From Cycas panzhihuaensis (taxonomy: Eukaryota; Cycadophyta), in assembly GCA_023213395.1 (NCBI GenBank), contig CM041465.1:7998001-8062000 (forward strand): a stretch of DNA of 64,000 nucleotides, read 5' to 3'. Of this stretch, positions 46,144 to 56,270 are shown one piece after another (position 1 is the first letter of the stretch; every line of letters begins with the position of its first letter). A model generated the notes under the pieces. That model saw only the letters and a program-made list of their open reading frames with translations, had not been told where the DNA came from and did no database searches. The position numbers were made by a program, and so were the translations under genes.

Positions 46144-48075
46144 AATGATGATGATGAAGTAGAAGAGAAGTATGTGTCACTGACACATGTGGCTAGTACA
46201 CCTGGTATAACAAGGATATAGAAATGAATGCTATGATGAGAAGCAAGCAATGATTAAGCATTTTTCAACAACTATAAAAATTAATATAAGTAATGATGCA
46301 AGAATGAGGCCTAATATAGAGCTGGCAAAGAGTGGTGATGTGTCATGCCACTAACCTCTAACTTATATCCAAATGTAGGTGAGGTTTCAATGCCTAAGGC
46401 TTCTAGTATACAATTAGGGCCTTCACTCGCGATACTTGCATCTCTGCTTGGTGATGAAATCTAAATCATAGTGGAGCATAGGTACTCCTAGTCCTTACCC
46501 AGTTCACTAGTGTGTAGCTATATACCTCCTCTAAAGAGTCAAACATTACATTTATATCCCATGACTATGATGGATATTAGACCGAGTTAATTTTAATCCT
46601 ACATTAATGTTTTCAGTTTTCTTGGGTGGTTATCAAGATTATCCCTAATTGAATGTTGTAGGTATGGCTAACATATCCTTCCACCACTATTTCGATTAAG
46701 ACTAGACCCAGTATAAAACTCACACCTCCCTTAGGACCTGGACTTTGGCCAACTGTAGTCTATTTCAACTAAGGTAAGTGTGTACACAAATCAAGAACTA
46801 GCGGTATAAAGCATACGAATGAGATTCCTTTTAGGAATAATGTAAGTTATTTCTGAATAACTAAAAACTAAAATAGAAAGTTGCCAAATATGTTTGCTTA
46901 CTTTTTATGCTTACTTTGTTATTGTTGCCACTCTATGTGATACTTTATTCTATGCGTGCAAATAAAAAAAAACATGCTAGATTTAGTAGGGGAACCAGAT
47001 GTTACTTCCGATCCAAGGTTTCTCTTGCTTTAGTATAATGTTTCCAAATATGTTTTTAGAAATTTCAATAAAAAATCCATAATGGTCTAAAAAGTGGGTC
47101 AACCTATTGCTAAAATACTTATTTTTCTAAATCTATATGCATGATATTTTACCCTATTTTGTGATTTTTTCACAAAATTTATAAATAATGATAAATGGGT
47201 GTTTTTTTCTAAAAATTATAAATATACAGGTCTAAATAATAAAATTTAAATTTATGGAAGAAGGAAAAAGTGTTTAGAATATCATTTCTGATAGAGTAGT
47301 GAAGTCATATTTCTGAAAATGCATAAAAAAAAATTTGCCCAAAAAAAACACAAAAGTAGAATCCTAGCAAATCCACTGTCTCAGAATCTAAACTTCAATA
47401 TGTAAAAAGTTACATCTTGACACATACATTAACTTTTCCTTATGCACTATCTCCAAAATCATCAAAAAAGTTGCCCAAAATGTGCTCACAATGTCCCTTG
47501 TGGGGTTGAGTAGGCAAATTCAGTATATGTGAGAAAACTGCATAGATCTCACTAACCAATGAATGAAATTTGATGAGATTTATCTTAAAATGATCCTAAG
47601 ACATAAATCTAGTAGATCCCTTAAAAACACTTTTAAAGTTTTACCTTATGATTAAAGGATTTCATTGGAAAATAGCCTTAAGTTACTTATTTATAAATTT
47701 TAACCTTTTATTTTAGCCAAAATTCACTGTTGTAGTCTGAATCTAAAGCTATTATAGAAGACAAAAATAATTCTCTTAGCAAGGTTACCCTACATACTAA
47801 ATTTCATCAAAGTCTATGATGATCAATTTTTTTATAAAATTGTAGGCCTTTAATGCTTCTGGGAATGTTTCAGCAACCAAACGGCTTCAAAAACCTATAT
47901 TTTCCACCTCTAAAATTTTAAACACATAGATAAAGTAGCAACATATAAAGTACTATAATTTTAAGCTCTCAAAATATTAAAAATAATGAGTGCACTCTCA
48001 ATATTTCACATTGAAGGTGAAAGCGAGGCAAAATGACTCCATGCAAGTGGAATGGAGTGAATAGATTCCCTTTTA
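46144..48075 (-). other. Element H long untranslated leader
   Basis: About 1.9 kb lies between the PBS and the gag ATG. There is no coding frame and no LTR pair. Short A/T tracts are frequent. It is comparable in length to the leader of C. Confidence 0.5.
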
Positions 48076-48087
48076 GCTCTAATACCA
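48076..48087 (-). promoter_or_regulatory. Element H primer-binding site (initiator Met tRNA type)
   Basis: The minus strand reads TGGTATTAGAGC beside the 5' LTR end. There is one mismatch to TGGTATCAGAGC. Confidence 0.92.
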
Positions 48088-48089
48088 CA

Positions 48090-48400
48090 TGAAGGAAGGA
48101 TGAATCTAGGGAATAAATCACTCACATGCACACATTGGTAATGGAGAATAAAAAAGAAATGAAATAAGATATGAGAGCAATCTTAGAGGTGAGAATGAAT
48201 AATGACTTCCTGCTTGAGATTTCACCTTTTATTATTAAGGGTGAGCATTAGGATTAGGATTTTCCTACCTAATGACATGAACCCAAAATTACATTTAAAT
48301 GCACATAAAGTACATTTCACTAAGAGACTAATGCTAATAATATATCCTAAGGTTATTTAATTAATATACACAAATGACCTTGATACATTAACCTCTTTCA
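48090..48400 (-). repeat. Element H 5' LTR
   Basis: This 311-base repeat is paired with 33677-33987. Confidence 0.93.
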
Positions 48401-48860
48401 TTGTGGACCAATTAAAATACTTTAGTAGATGTCGATAATAAAAATATTAAATTCCTGTATGCTTTTTCCAGTCAAATGAAGATTGTTGCTAGAGTATCTT
48501 CCATTCAATTTTGACTTCAATCTATTAGCATATATAGTATTGTTTTAGAATGTACAGTTTTATATCAATGCTTGAAAACTTCTTAGATTTACTAGGAGGC
48601 GAAATGGTTATTGTTAATACTAGGAAATCCTTGAATACATATGATGTAAGTATTTGACTCATATTGTTTATTCAATTAAAAGGTAAGCTAGTTATTATTG
48701 GTAGTAGTGAGTTTTGTTTAGATTGAATAAGATATGTTATTGGTATTGGTCGGTCCTTCTTCAATTGATCAAGAAATATAGATACCACCATTGGTATTAG
48801 TGACCATTTTGGTATATACTTGATATTTTTATAAATTGTTATATTTTATTTTGGGAACAT
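48401..48860 (-). other. Element F internal region beyond the BRCT fragment
   Basis: On the minus strand the BRCT frame can be followed, with more stops, to about 48700 (for example FLDQLKKDRPIPITYLIQS near 48735-48790), then fades. No domain is recognised. It may be the disordered part of the captured protein or its 3' flank. Confidence 0.4.
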
Positions 48861-50033
48861 CACTAATATTTTATCCTTGTCGGCTACTAATAAATTGTCC
48901 TTATTTTCTTATAGTACATTATTTTCTTCTTCTTGCATACCCAAATCATATGTTGAGATGATGATTTAATTTGTAGGCTCCTTTTCTTCTTGTATTACAT
49001 GATTTTGTATTCCAATGTCTTTTAATATAGATGTGTCATCCTCATCTATATTGTTGACATATTTAACTATATGTCTTTCATGATTAAATGAATTCTCTCA
49101 ATGTAACTCCTATAATCTTTTTAGTTATTTCTTAAATTTCTTGTCTAATCCTAATAAATAATCATCATTAAGGTTTACTAATGTTGGAGAAGATTCTTTA
49201 TGTTTATCTCTAGTTTCTAAATCTGAAAGCTTCTTATTTCTTTCCAATTTTTTATAAGTTCTTGCTTATGCATGTTCTTTGGGTGAAAATTTTATCTTTG
49301 GTAATTCTTTATTTGTAAAAATTGATTTGCTTAATGTAGAATGTAAAAGCGATTTAGAATTTGGCACCTGAAGAGGTCCATGTAAACTAGTAGAATAATT
49401 GTATGAGACTTGATTGTGTGTTAATAATAGAGGTGGGTCAACCTTTTCTTCTAAAAGTTTCACTTCATATCTACTTTTCAAGTAATTTTCTTCAAAAAGT
49501 AATGCCGAAGCCTTTAAGCAATCTTTAAGCCAATGATTATTGACTAACTTTATTCCCATCTATTCAGCAACCTTGTATTTGTTGCCTTCATGCTTGTAAC
49601 AAATGAGATGTATTACTTCACTTGTAATCAATGGCTTTGTAAATTATGCTCCCATTATTTCAAACATTCTCATAATGTCACAATGATCTTGACCTTGATA
49701 TCTAGTTAAGCAAATACATAAGGATGCACTACCTATAATGCCCATCATATTTCTTATAGGTTTGTACAATATCTTATCAGTATCTACAAGTATTTCATTG
49801 GCCAAACTATTCGTAATCCATAAGTATGTAACCAATGCCTTCCCATCCTTCCTAGCCATAACACAAATAGGATTATAATATGATAATTATTAAACAATGT
49901 CATGAGTACAACTTGTGTTATATCATCTTACATTAAATGCCCCATTGTACATAAGCTTTATTGCATATTTATTTTATGTTGTAGAGTTGAAGCCTACTAA
50001 CACAAATCTTACTCCATGAAATAATAGTCCCAT
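48861..50033 (-). pseudogene. Captured host double-BRCT protein fragment inside element F
   Basis: One minus-strand frame runs from an ATG read at 50033 for about 390 codons with stops but no frameshift. It begins MGLLFHGVRFVLVGFN, the first strand of a BRCT domain, then has YNTSCTHDIV, PICVMARKDGKALVTYLW and KPIRNMMGIIGSASLCICLT. The second BRCT follows with DIMRMFEIMGA, VIHLICYKHEGNKYKV and GIKLVNNHWLKDCLKA (the BRCT-signature Trp is present), then LKSRYEVKLLEEKV and a charged, low-complexity tail to about 48870. BRCT pairs bind phosphoproteins in DNA-damage signalling. The arrangement resembles the plant At4g02110-type BRCT protein as I recall it; this was not searched. Stops include TAA where Gln is expected. 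It shares no resemblance with any retroelement protein. Confidence 0.82.
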
Positions 50034-50577
50034 TCTCTTGCCTTATTCTTTTTAATATATATATATATACACACATGTAAGGGGGTACTAGAATCTTTGT
50101 GAGATCTTTGTGTGAAGTGATAAAAGGGTATAATATCTCCTATATATAGATCTCGTCTTTGTGATATGCCTTGACTAAATTATTGATAAATACAGAGCTA
50201 CAAAATAGCACAACACAATAGGACATTATCTCTCTACTAAACTAAATGTGTGCCAAGCCTTAACAAGGTAAATATGGTGTCTTAGTTGTTTTGGCACAAC
50301 TGTATATAGTGTGGTAATAATATTCTCTTTTTAAACCCCATAAATTTGCTTGACTCCTCTCTTTGTCCAATGGCCAATAGATTTTTCTTTTAATTATCAC
50401 TATAGAGCAATAGATTGAGATATATATGCACTTTCCATCAAATGGTAAATATATGCAAATATATTATGTTTGACCCTCTTGATCATAAATATATAAAATA
50501 CACATAGAATGTCGCAATAAGTGTATATCATAATACATATTTAAAATTGAAAGTGCTTTAATACTTACTATAATCTA

Positions 50578-50667
<90 letters not shown>

Positions 50668-51384
50668 CAATGGTGAGAAATTACTTAAGATGCATGATTA
50701 TTAATATATCTACAATAAATGCAAATTGGGCACGATTTAGGGCACATAATTGTTAATAATGTAGATTGGGCATTATTGTAGATTACACATGGGTATAGAT
50801 CTTCATCATGAGAAGTATTAATGACTTGTATGAATGATTAGATTAGAATTCATAAACTGCATTAATCAACTGTGTTATTATATTATAGACTATATGTGTG
50901 AATTGGCAGAATGGAAGATGAAGAGATGATAGCAAAAGGTGAAAACCTTTGAATAAGCATAATACAAGGTTATGAAAGATCTGCACATGTACTCTTCTCA
51001 ATATATTATCAAGCATACACTACATGGAATTAGAGGTAATACGTAGATATTACAATGATCTTATTATTATTGCTCTATGAAGTATCACAAAAAAAGTATA
51101 TTGATTGTTATAAAATATATATAAAATCATATATATTGAATCCTTTATTAACTCCCACTGGAACTATGATATAATCCGTAAATGATGTCTAACAATCTAT
51201 TTCATAACTTGAAGAAATAGTTCAAATTCAATGATTATTCAATGCAAAGTGTAAAGAGCTGTCAATGCAGGATTGTATTCTAAGGCTAGCAAATTTTATG
51301 TTCAATTAAATTTAATATTTTTTTGATTATATTGAAAAGGCAAACTTAGCAAATGAACTATTTTTTTTATGTGTGTTTAAGCAG
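50034..51384. other. Element F internal region between the two captured fragments
   Basis: About 1.35 kb of AT-rich sequence has no recognised coding domain. It contains a long TA microsatellite (50581-50666). If F captured a contiguous genomic piece, this would be intergenic or intronic DNA between two divergently oriented gene parts. A polypyrimidine-rich run (51360-51384) ends in a splice-acceptor-like TTTAAGCAG. Confidence 0.5.
50581..50666. repeat. (TA)n microsatellite
   Basis: This uninterrupted TA run of about 86 bases lies in the interior of element F. Confidence 0.97.
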
Positions 51385-51743
51385 CATTTGAACATGATTA
51401 CAGTAGGTCGATTAGATGATGTGGCAAGGCAACTTGATGATAGATTCTACCTCTTAGAGGATGGAGCTTATGAAGTGTGGATAGATCACCCAAGTGAATA
51501 ATAATTAATGGTAAAGAATTATGTTTTAGGTGATTAATTTAGAGAGTCTACTCTGCTCTATGATGCTTCACATGTAGCAATTGTGAAGGCAACTACAGAC
51601 TGTGTTCCCTTTTTAAAAACTTATGCTGCCACTATAATTGTAATGTAAATGTACCTCAATTGATTAAGATAGCTTTATGAGATTGTATAGGAATAAGCTC
51701 AAAGATTATTATAAGTTCTTATCCCATAGGATGCAAAAGTAAT
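51385..51743 (+). pseudogene. Exon-like coding fragment, antisense within element F, unidentified
   Basis: I do not recognise the protein. A splice-acceptor-like TTTTTTTTATGTGTGTTTAAGCAG ends at 51384. A plus-strand frame follows: MITVGRLDDVARQLDDRFYL (from 51394), LEDGAYEVWIDHPSE, then after two stops MVKNYVLGD, ESTLLYDASHVAIVKATTDC and VPFLKTYAATIIVM to about 51650, and weaker sequence to the PBS. The stops in this frame are TAA, TAG and TGA, the kinds produced by C->T changes at Gln and Arg codons. The composition and acceptor site look like a host exon. The direction is opposite to F's transcription. Confidence 0.5.
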
Positions 51744-51755
51744 GCTCTAATACCA
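51744..51755 (-). promoter_or_regulatory. Element F primer-binding site (initiator Met tRNA type)
   Basis: The minus strand reads TGGTATTAGAGC two bases inside the 5' LTR. There is one mismatch to the initiator-Met PBS. Confidence 0.9.
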
Positions 51756-51757
51756 CT

Positions 51758-52008
51758 TGTTACAAACCTACTCTATAACTTGAGAAGAAGATCAGATATT
51801 TTGAATACACTAGGGCACTTGAGTGTTTAATAGTCTGAAAAGATCAAAATATTAATTGATTGATAAAAGATGAATGATGGTTTATAATACATTGGAGACC
51901 ATATTTGTATGTGAATAATAGGCCCCTTGATATAAAGGTCACAAGTATTCACAAGGTAGCCTTTCATTTAATAAACAATTAGTTAACCCCTTAAGGAGGT
52001 TCAAAACA
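51758..52008 (-). repeat. Element F 5' LTR
   Basis: This 251-base repeat is paired with 33158-33408. It ends TTCAAAACA and is followed by the exact target duplication TACAA (52009-52013). Confidence 0.92.
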
Positions 52009-52325
52009 TACAACTTGTGAAGCTATCTAGATTAAATAATTACTAAAAGATTTAAATCAATAGTAGAGTATTCGTACTACTCTCTATTATGATAACTAGA
52101 TCATAATTAAGATGTTAAAAAATCTCATTCTTTATGCCAAAATAAAACATATAGAAGTTCACCACCATTTCATAAGAAAAAAGATCCCAAATAAGGGGAT
52201 AGAACTGTTACACTGCACACCAAATGAACAAGTTACTAACATATTTACAAATCCTTTAAACAAGGATAAATTTTAATTTTTTAGAAACAAAATCAAAATA
52301 AAATAGATAAAACATCAAGAGAGGG
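52009..52325 (+). pseudogene. Element D RNase H end and polypurine tract
   Basis: From 52014 the D frame resumes (CEAIWIK, then a decayed LLKDL-type run), aligned with the end of E's RNase H at about 16635-16920. Shared blocks are KTYRSSPPFHK/ EVHHHF-type sequence near 52145-52175 and the LHTK...IFTNPLNKD-like end near 52210-52265. The polypurine tract ATCAAGAGAGGG lies at 52314-52325. Confidence 0.8.
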
Positions 52326-52524
52326 TGTTGAGTAATATTTTATCTAGGCATTATTATACTACTCTAATGTTTATTTATAAGGACGATATGTCATTCCCTC
52401 TTTTCTATGATTATGATAAGTGGATCACATGTACTTAGCCCTATCCAAAGCTCATATAACTCATGTTATATTTATCGAGGGACTTTCCTTATTAATGTAA
52501 TAAATAATTATTAGAAGTTTTACA
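52326..52524 (+). repeat. Element D 3' LTR
   Basis: This 199-base repeat begins TGTTGAGTAATATTTTATCTAGG and ends GAAGTTTTACA. It is homologous to the LTR of E (16936-17127, TGTTAAGAATAATGTTTTATC start). The bases that follow are the RT gene of element I. Confidence 0.85.
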
Positions 52525-53480
52525 TGCAATAATATGTATGCACCCTCTAATAAATCATTGGAGGAACTCGATAACTCCTAAAAAGCTTCTTACCCCTATT
52601 ATGTTTTTTTGGCATAGGCCACTATATGATAGCTTGAACCTTTTTTAGTAGATCTTGACACCTTCTTTCATGATAATATGTCCTAAGTATTCCATCTTGG
52701 TTTGCCCAAAAGTGAATTTGCTTTGGTTAGCCAAAAATTAGTTATGTTCCAAGATTTGTAATATGCCTTTGAAACACTCTAAATATTTCCCCCCAAGTTG
52801 AGTTGTAGATCAAAATATCATAAAAAAAAAACTAATACAAATTTGCCTAAGAAAGGTTTGAGTACCTTGTTCATTATACACTGGAAGGTAGCTAGACTGT
52901 TTATTACAAAGGGTAGAACATAGAATTTAAGCAATCCTTCATGGATGTAGAATATTGTTTTGTATACATCCTCTCCTTTAATACAAATCTAGTAATATCC
53001 TAAGCATGGATCAATTTTTGAAAAGAACTTTGCTCTATATATTTCATCCAGTAAGTCATCTATTTGATGTATTAGATATTAGATTTTTATTATGATCTTG
53101 TTAAACCCTTGATAGTCTATGCACATACTATATGTTCCATCTTTCTTTTGTCTTAATATGACTAATGATGTAAAAATATTAGTGCTAGATGTTATGTACC
53201 CTTAGTGTAGGAGATCTTGGGAAATTCGTTGTATCCCCTTTTTGAAGTGATAGGAATATCGATATAGTTGGATATTTATAGGTGTTATTATTGGTGTTAA
53301 CTTGATGGGATTTTCATATCTGTAATCCAAGGGTAATCCTTAGGGAGATTCTTAAAATACCTTGTCTTGGTTAATGAGGGTCTATACTTCTATTAAAACA
53401 TCCTCTATTACGATTTTGTAGTATGTCATCATATATGAAATAAGATTCTTCTTTAATATTTTTTCCATATGATGTGATGT
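52525..53480 (-). pseudogene. Element I reverse transcriptase, N-terminal two thirds, decayed
   Basis: On the minus strand: SLVILRQKKDGTYSMCIDY at about 53105-53165 (RKKDGxWRMCxDYR in the family), then a region with DELLDEIYRAK-type sequence near 53040. The palm box near 52805-52835 (VLVFFF then a frameshift where FFDD-ILIF is expected) is damaged by a lengthened A run. The connection near 52560-52720 reads KMEYLGHIIMKEGVKI and NIIGVRSFLGVIEFL. The end is cut at 52525. Confidence 0.75.
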
Positions 53481-53900
53481 CACTAACTAGGTTGGTGGTT
53501 TGGGTGGTATTTATAATTTATATTTATGACATTTTTGATAAAAACTCATGAATTAAGGATAACATCAACTCCTTCAATTAGCATGGAAAGCATGCATGTA
53601 GTCATAGAGTAATTTGCGATTTAGAGGTTTACTTTTGGACAACACCCACCACATGTCATTGTCTTTCCATTTGTGATAGTAGCTTGAAACACATTTAGTT
53701 CTTAGATTGGTAAACCTAATTTTTTTCATCATTAGTTTGTTGTTGAAGTTGTTTATGCTCCTCCTATCTACTAGGATTACCATATTTGCTCCTTTGATTA
53801 TCCCTTGAATTCATATTATTTGAAGGATATTGACTTCTCTAGTAATAGTTTGTAATGATATTTGTACAGTTTTGGTATCATTGTTAAGTAATTCTTTGAT
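53481..53900 (-). pseudogene. Element I aspartic protease region, decayed
   Basis: At 53574-53783 the minus strand is open and reads MVILVDRRSINNFNNKLMMK, matching Leu-Val-Asp-Ser-Gly-Ser-Thr-His-Asn-Phe with Ser, Gly and His changed. CVSSYYHKWKDNDMWWVL follows. It would process Gag-Pol; the active site is lost. Confidence 0.7.
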
Positions 53901-54973
53901 CTCCTTCATTAGTTATATCCTATGGTTCCTCTTCATTTTCATTTAGAATGTTCTTATCCTCATTGTTGATCATGAACACTTTTTTTTAAGGGGTGATTAT
54001 GGTCATAGTTACACTTCCCTCTACATTTGAAATAAATTCCTTTCTTAAGATGCTCTACTTTAGAAAGCCTACACTTGCTTGGCCCTGCTTCATTTTCTTC
54101 TATAATTATGGCATCAACTTTTGTTCTTGACTAATTCCAATTTAGTTAGAAATTTTGACATTGGTACTAGGGAAACTCATTTCAATGAATATAACTTTCC
54201 CTTCTCTATATTCAACTTATATGTTCTTAGGATGATGTATAACATTACTCATGGTCACTACTCTCATTATTTTTATGTTATATTTGATATTTCCATAAAT
54301 CCCTAAGACATATACTTGTATATCTTCTTTAATTTTGTTATTAACCAAGTTATGTAGAGTCTAAAATTACTTAGTGTAAGTTTAAACTAATCATGTTTGT
54401 TATAAAGTGAATGAGTTAATTAAAGTAATTAGTGTTCCATGTATCCTTGTTTTATTCTATGAGGCTTTCTTTTAGGAAAATTTAATTGTCATACTTTATG
54501 CCCCCATCAAATCTTTTCCATCAATGGGACCACTTAAGTGTTTTTTTGTCTAGATGAAGAGATGCCATAAGGATTTGATCTTTTCTTAGTAGTGTGTTTG
54601 TCTAGAAATAGATCTATATTTAGATTATCCAAGTGCAAGTATCCCTTGACATATCAAGGTCAAACTTTCCCAAAAAGAATTTGGTATATTTGAGACCTTT
54701 GAGTTGTTTAAATTGCCATTCTTCTTTATTCCCTTCTTGTAATTTATTTTCTCCTTTCTCTAATATTTGTGCTTCATCATTAGGTCTTTTTTATTTCTTA
54801 AGGTATCTAAACAATGCTCTATTTACCAAGTTGTAGAGATGTTTTATTTTCCCTTTAATATATACCATGTCAACACTTAGGTTATCTACCCTATGATTTA
54901 CGTCCTCTATGGTTATTAATCGGTAATTCACCATTTTGCCTAGTTGAAATATTTTTTTGGATGTCAACTCCAT
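53901..54973 (-). pseudogene. Element I gag, decayed
   Basis: The start is the ATG read at 54973 (MELTSKKIFQLGKMVNYRLI, TIEDVNHRVDNLSVDMVYIK), a short coiled-coil-like N-terminus comparable with the gag of A. A capsid part follows at 54440-54720. A Cys/His-containing, zinc-knuckle-like region lies near 53990-54060 (a HLKKGIYFKCRGKCNYDHN-type sequence). Stops are frequent. The plus-strand open stretches at 54121-54306 and 54633-54836 are antisense shadows. Confidence 0.65.
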
Positions 54974-55090
54974 CTATATATGAAAAGGAAAGAAGAAGAA
55001 AAAAAAAAAAAGGTCTTTTTTCTACTTGGAAACCTTGAGTTTATTGTTAGTGTTGTATATTTTTACTCTAAAACATGGCCTCAATAATGA

Positions 55091-55103
55091 GACTCTAATA
55101 CCA
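55091..55103 (-). promoter_or_regulatory. Element I primer-binding site (initiator Met tRNA type)
   Basis: The minus strand reads TGGTATTAGAGTC beside the LTR end CACA. There are two mismatches to the initiator-Met PBS. Confidence 0.85.
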
Positions 55104-55105
55104 CT

Positions 55106-55605
55106 TGTGAGAATCTTGAAGAGAATTCACACCTTAATGGTCAAATAATTACCATATACCATACTAGCTTGCAGATTTTTATGAGGCTTACTCAAAAGAG
55201 TACTATATACATTACTTTATAATGTGAAAAAATAAAATTATCAAGATAAAATAATATATACAAAATATCAAAACTCACAAGATACTAGACATTTATCATA
55301 GCTACCTCTTCGAGGTGAGGTGTCCTCCCAACCACTACCCTTGAGGCCAAAAATATAGCAGGTTTGAAACTCTAAATATTACTCAGAAACTAGGCCATAA
55401 AGCCCTATAAATAAGTGGCTAAGATGTAATATGGGAACTCAGCCAAAATACATTAATAAAGATGACTAGAATAAGATATAGAAGGCAATTAGAATAAAGT
55501 ATAGAAGCTATCTAAAATGAACTAAGAAATGAGGTCAAACATAATAAATATTAGAAGTTAGCCAAACTACTCTTGGGATTAGCTTCTAGTAGTCGGAATG
55601 TTACA
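55106..55605 (-). repeat. Element I 5' LTR
   Basis: This 500-base non-coding stretch begins TGTGAGAATCTTG and ends GGAATGTTACA on the plus strand, so on the minus strand it opens TGTAACATTCC and closes TCTCACA. No second copy lies in the window. The ends are set by TG/CA and the PBS. Confidence 0.7.
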
Positions 55606-55930
55606 TATGATAATGTGAAAGAAATTAGGAAACATCTAACTAGAATGAATCCATACCAAGAAATGAAGTTATTAGAATAAAGGCCTAAGTTTATGAAGGT
55701 GCTTCAATAATAAAGAGATCCTCACCTTAATATGCTATTTTATGACAAAATGATATTTGTTATAGTATTACCTCAAAGGTATATTGATGCTCCATTTTAT
55801 ATTTTATGAATATTTATAATGATTTTGTGCTTCATAATTATATCATATACATAAGGGTTGCACATAATGTCATTCCCTATGCCATGATAAAGCCTTAAGT
55901 TGACATTCAAGACTAGTAGTAATTGTTGAT
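55606..55930 (+). other. Element J sequence upstream of the protease, no recognised domain
   Basis: This is AT-rich sequence following the LTR of I, with many stops in all frames. It should hold the region between gag and protease of J, but I cannot match it. Confidence 0.4.
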
Positions 55931-56270
55931 GAAATTAAAGACCTTATGGTATATCTAATGGTCTAGCCCAAGATTAGCAACCTTACTACTATCATAATAG
56001 TAGATATACCCCTTAATTATGGCATGCCACTAGGTAAAGAATGAATATATAATATTAGAATAATCCCTAACCTCAAGACAAGGAAGATCATGTTTTCTTA
56101 TGGTGAGGATCTCATCACTTTAATAGGGGAACAAATATATATGAGTCATGTTAAGAGCTTAGTAGGTTTACCTTCCTATTACAACTTTAATCTAAGTGGG
56201 CTAGGAATCTATACATTGTTTTCACAATCTAATGCAATGCAAACTCTTGAGGAAAAGAGGTAATATATAG
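55931..56270 (+). pseudogene. Element J protease C-terminal region, decayed
   Basis: The frame reads VDIPLNYGMPLGKE near 56002-56042, corresponding to the VDIPxxYGMLLSRxW motif of this gypsy group. RIIPNLKTRKIMFSYGEDLI and GEQIYMSHVKSLVGLPSYYN follow. The Asp-Ser-Gly site would lie upstream and is not recognisable. Confidence 0.65.

Larger units (their letters stand above)
33677..48400 (-). mobile_element. Element H: Ty1/copia retrotransposon containing element G
   Basis: The LTRs at 33677-33987 and 48090-48400 are both 311 bases and differ at about 35 positions by hand count (11 percent). The outer flanks TTGTA (33672-33676) and TTGTG (48401-48405) are a target duplication with one change. 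The PBS lies beside the right LTR and the polypurine tract beside the left LTR, so transcription runs leftward. The coding order gag-PR-INT-RT-RH is complete but split by G in the integrase, and by a further unexplained insert in gag. Confidence 0.92.
33158..52008 (-). mobile_element. Element F: non-autonomous LTR element with captured host gene fragments, containing H and G
   Basis: The 251-base LTRs at 33158-33408 and 51758-52008 differ at about 24 positions by hand count (9.6 percent) and are flanked by a perfect TACAA duplication. The PBS next to the right LTR and the polypurine tract next to the left LTR show minus-strand orientation. Without nested H (33677-48400) the element is about 4.1 kb. 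I recognise no gag, protease, RT, RNase H or integrase. Instead the interior holds a sense double-BRCT coding fragment and an antisense exon-like sequence, so the element must have been mobilised by the proteins of another retrotransposon. Confidence 0.88.
52525..55605 (-). mobile_element. Element I: Ty3/gypsy retrotransposon, 5' half, cut by element D
   Basis: A 500-base 5' LTR (55106-55605), an initiator-Met-type PBS, gag, protease and RT are present on the minus strand. At 52525 the RT frame (RSFLGV, FIRGCIHI, Ile-Ala) breaks exactly at the 3' LTR of D. RNase H, integrase and the 3' LTR are therefore on the far side of D, beyond the left part of the window, or lost. With only one LTR its limits depend on the TG/CA ends. 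Confidence 0.8.

Noticed and set aside
49266-49859. Initial thought that the two open frames here were degenerate retrotransposon protein
   Set aside because: No gag, PR, RT, RH or INT motif is present. The BRCT signature (Trp in VNNHWLKDCLKA, and the paired upstream core) explains them better, and both are in one frame.
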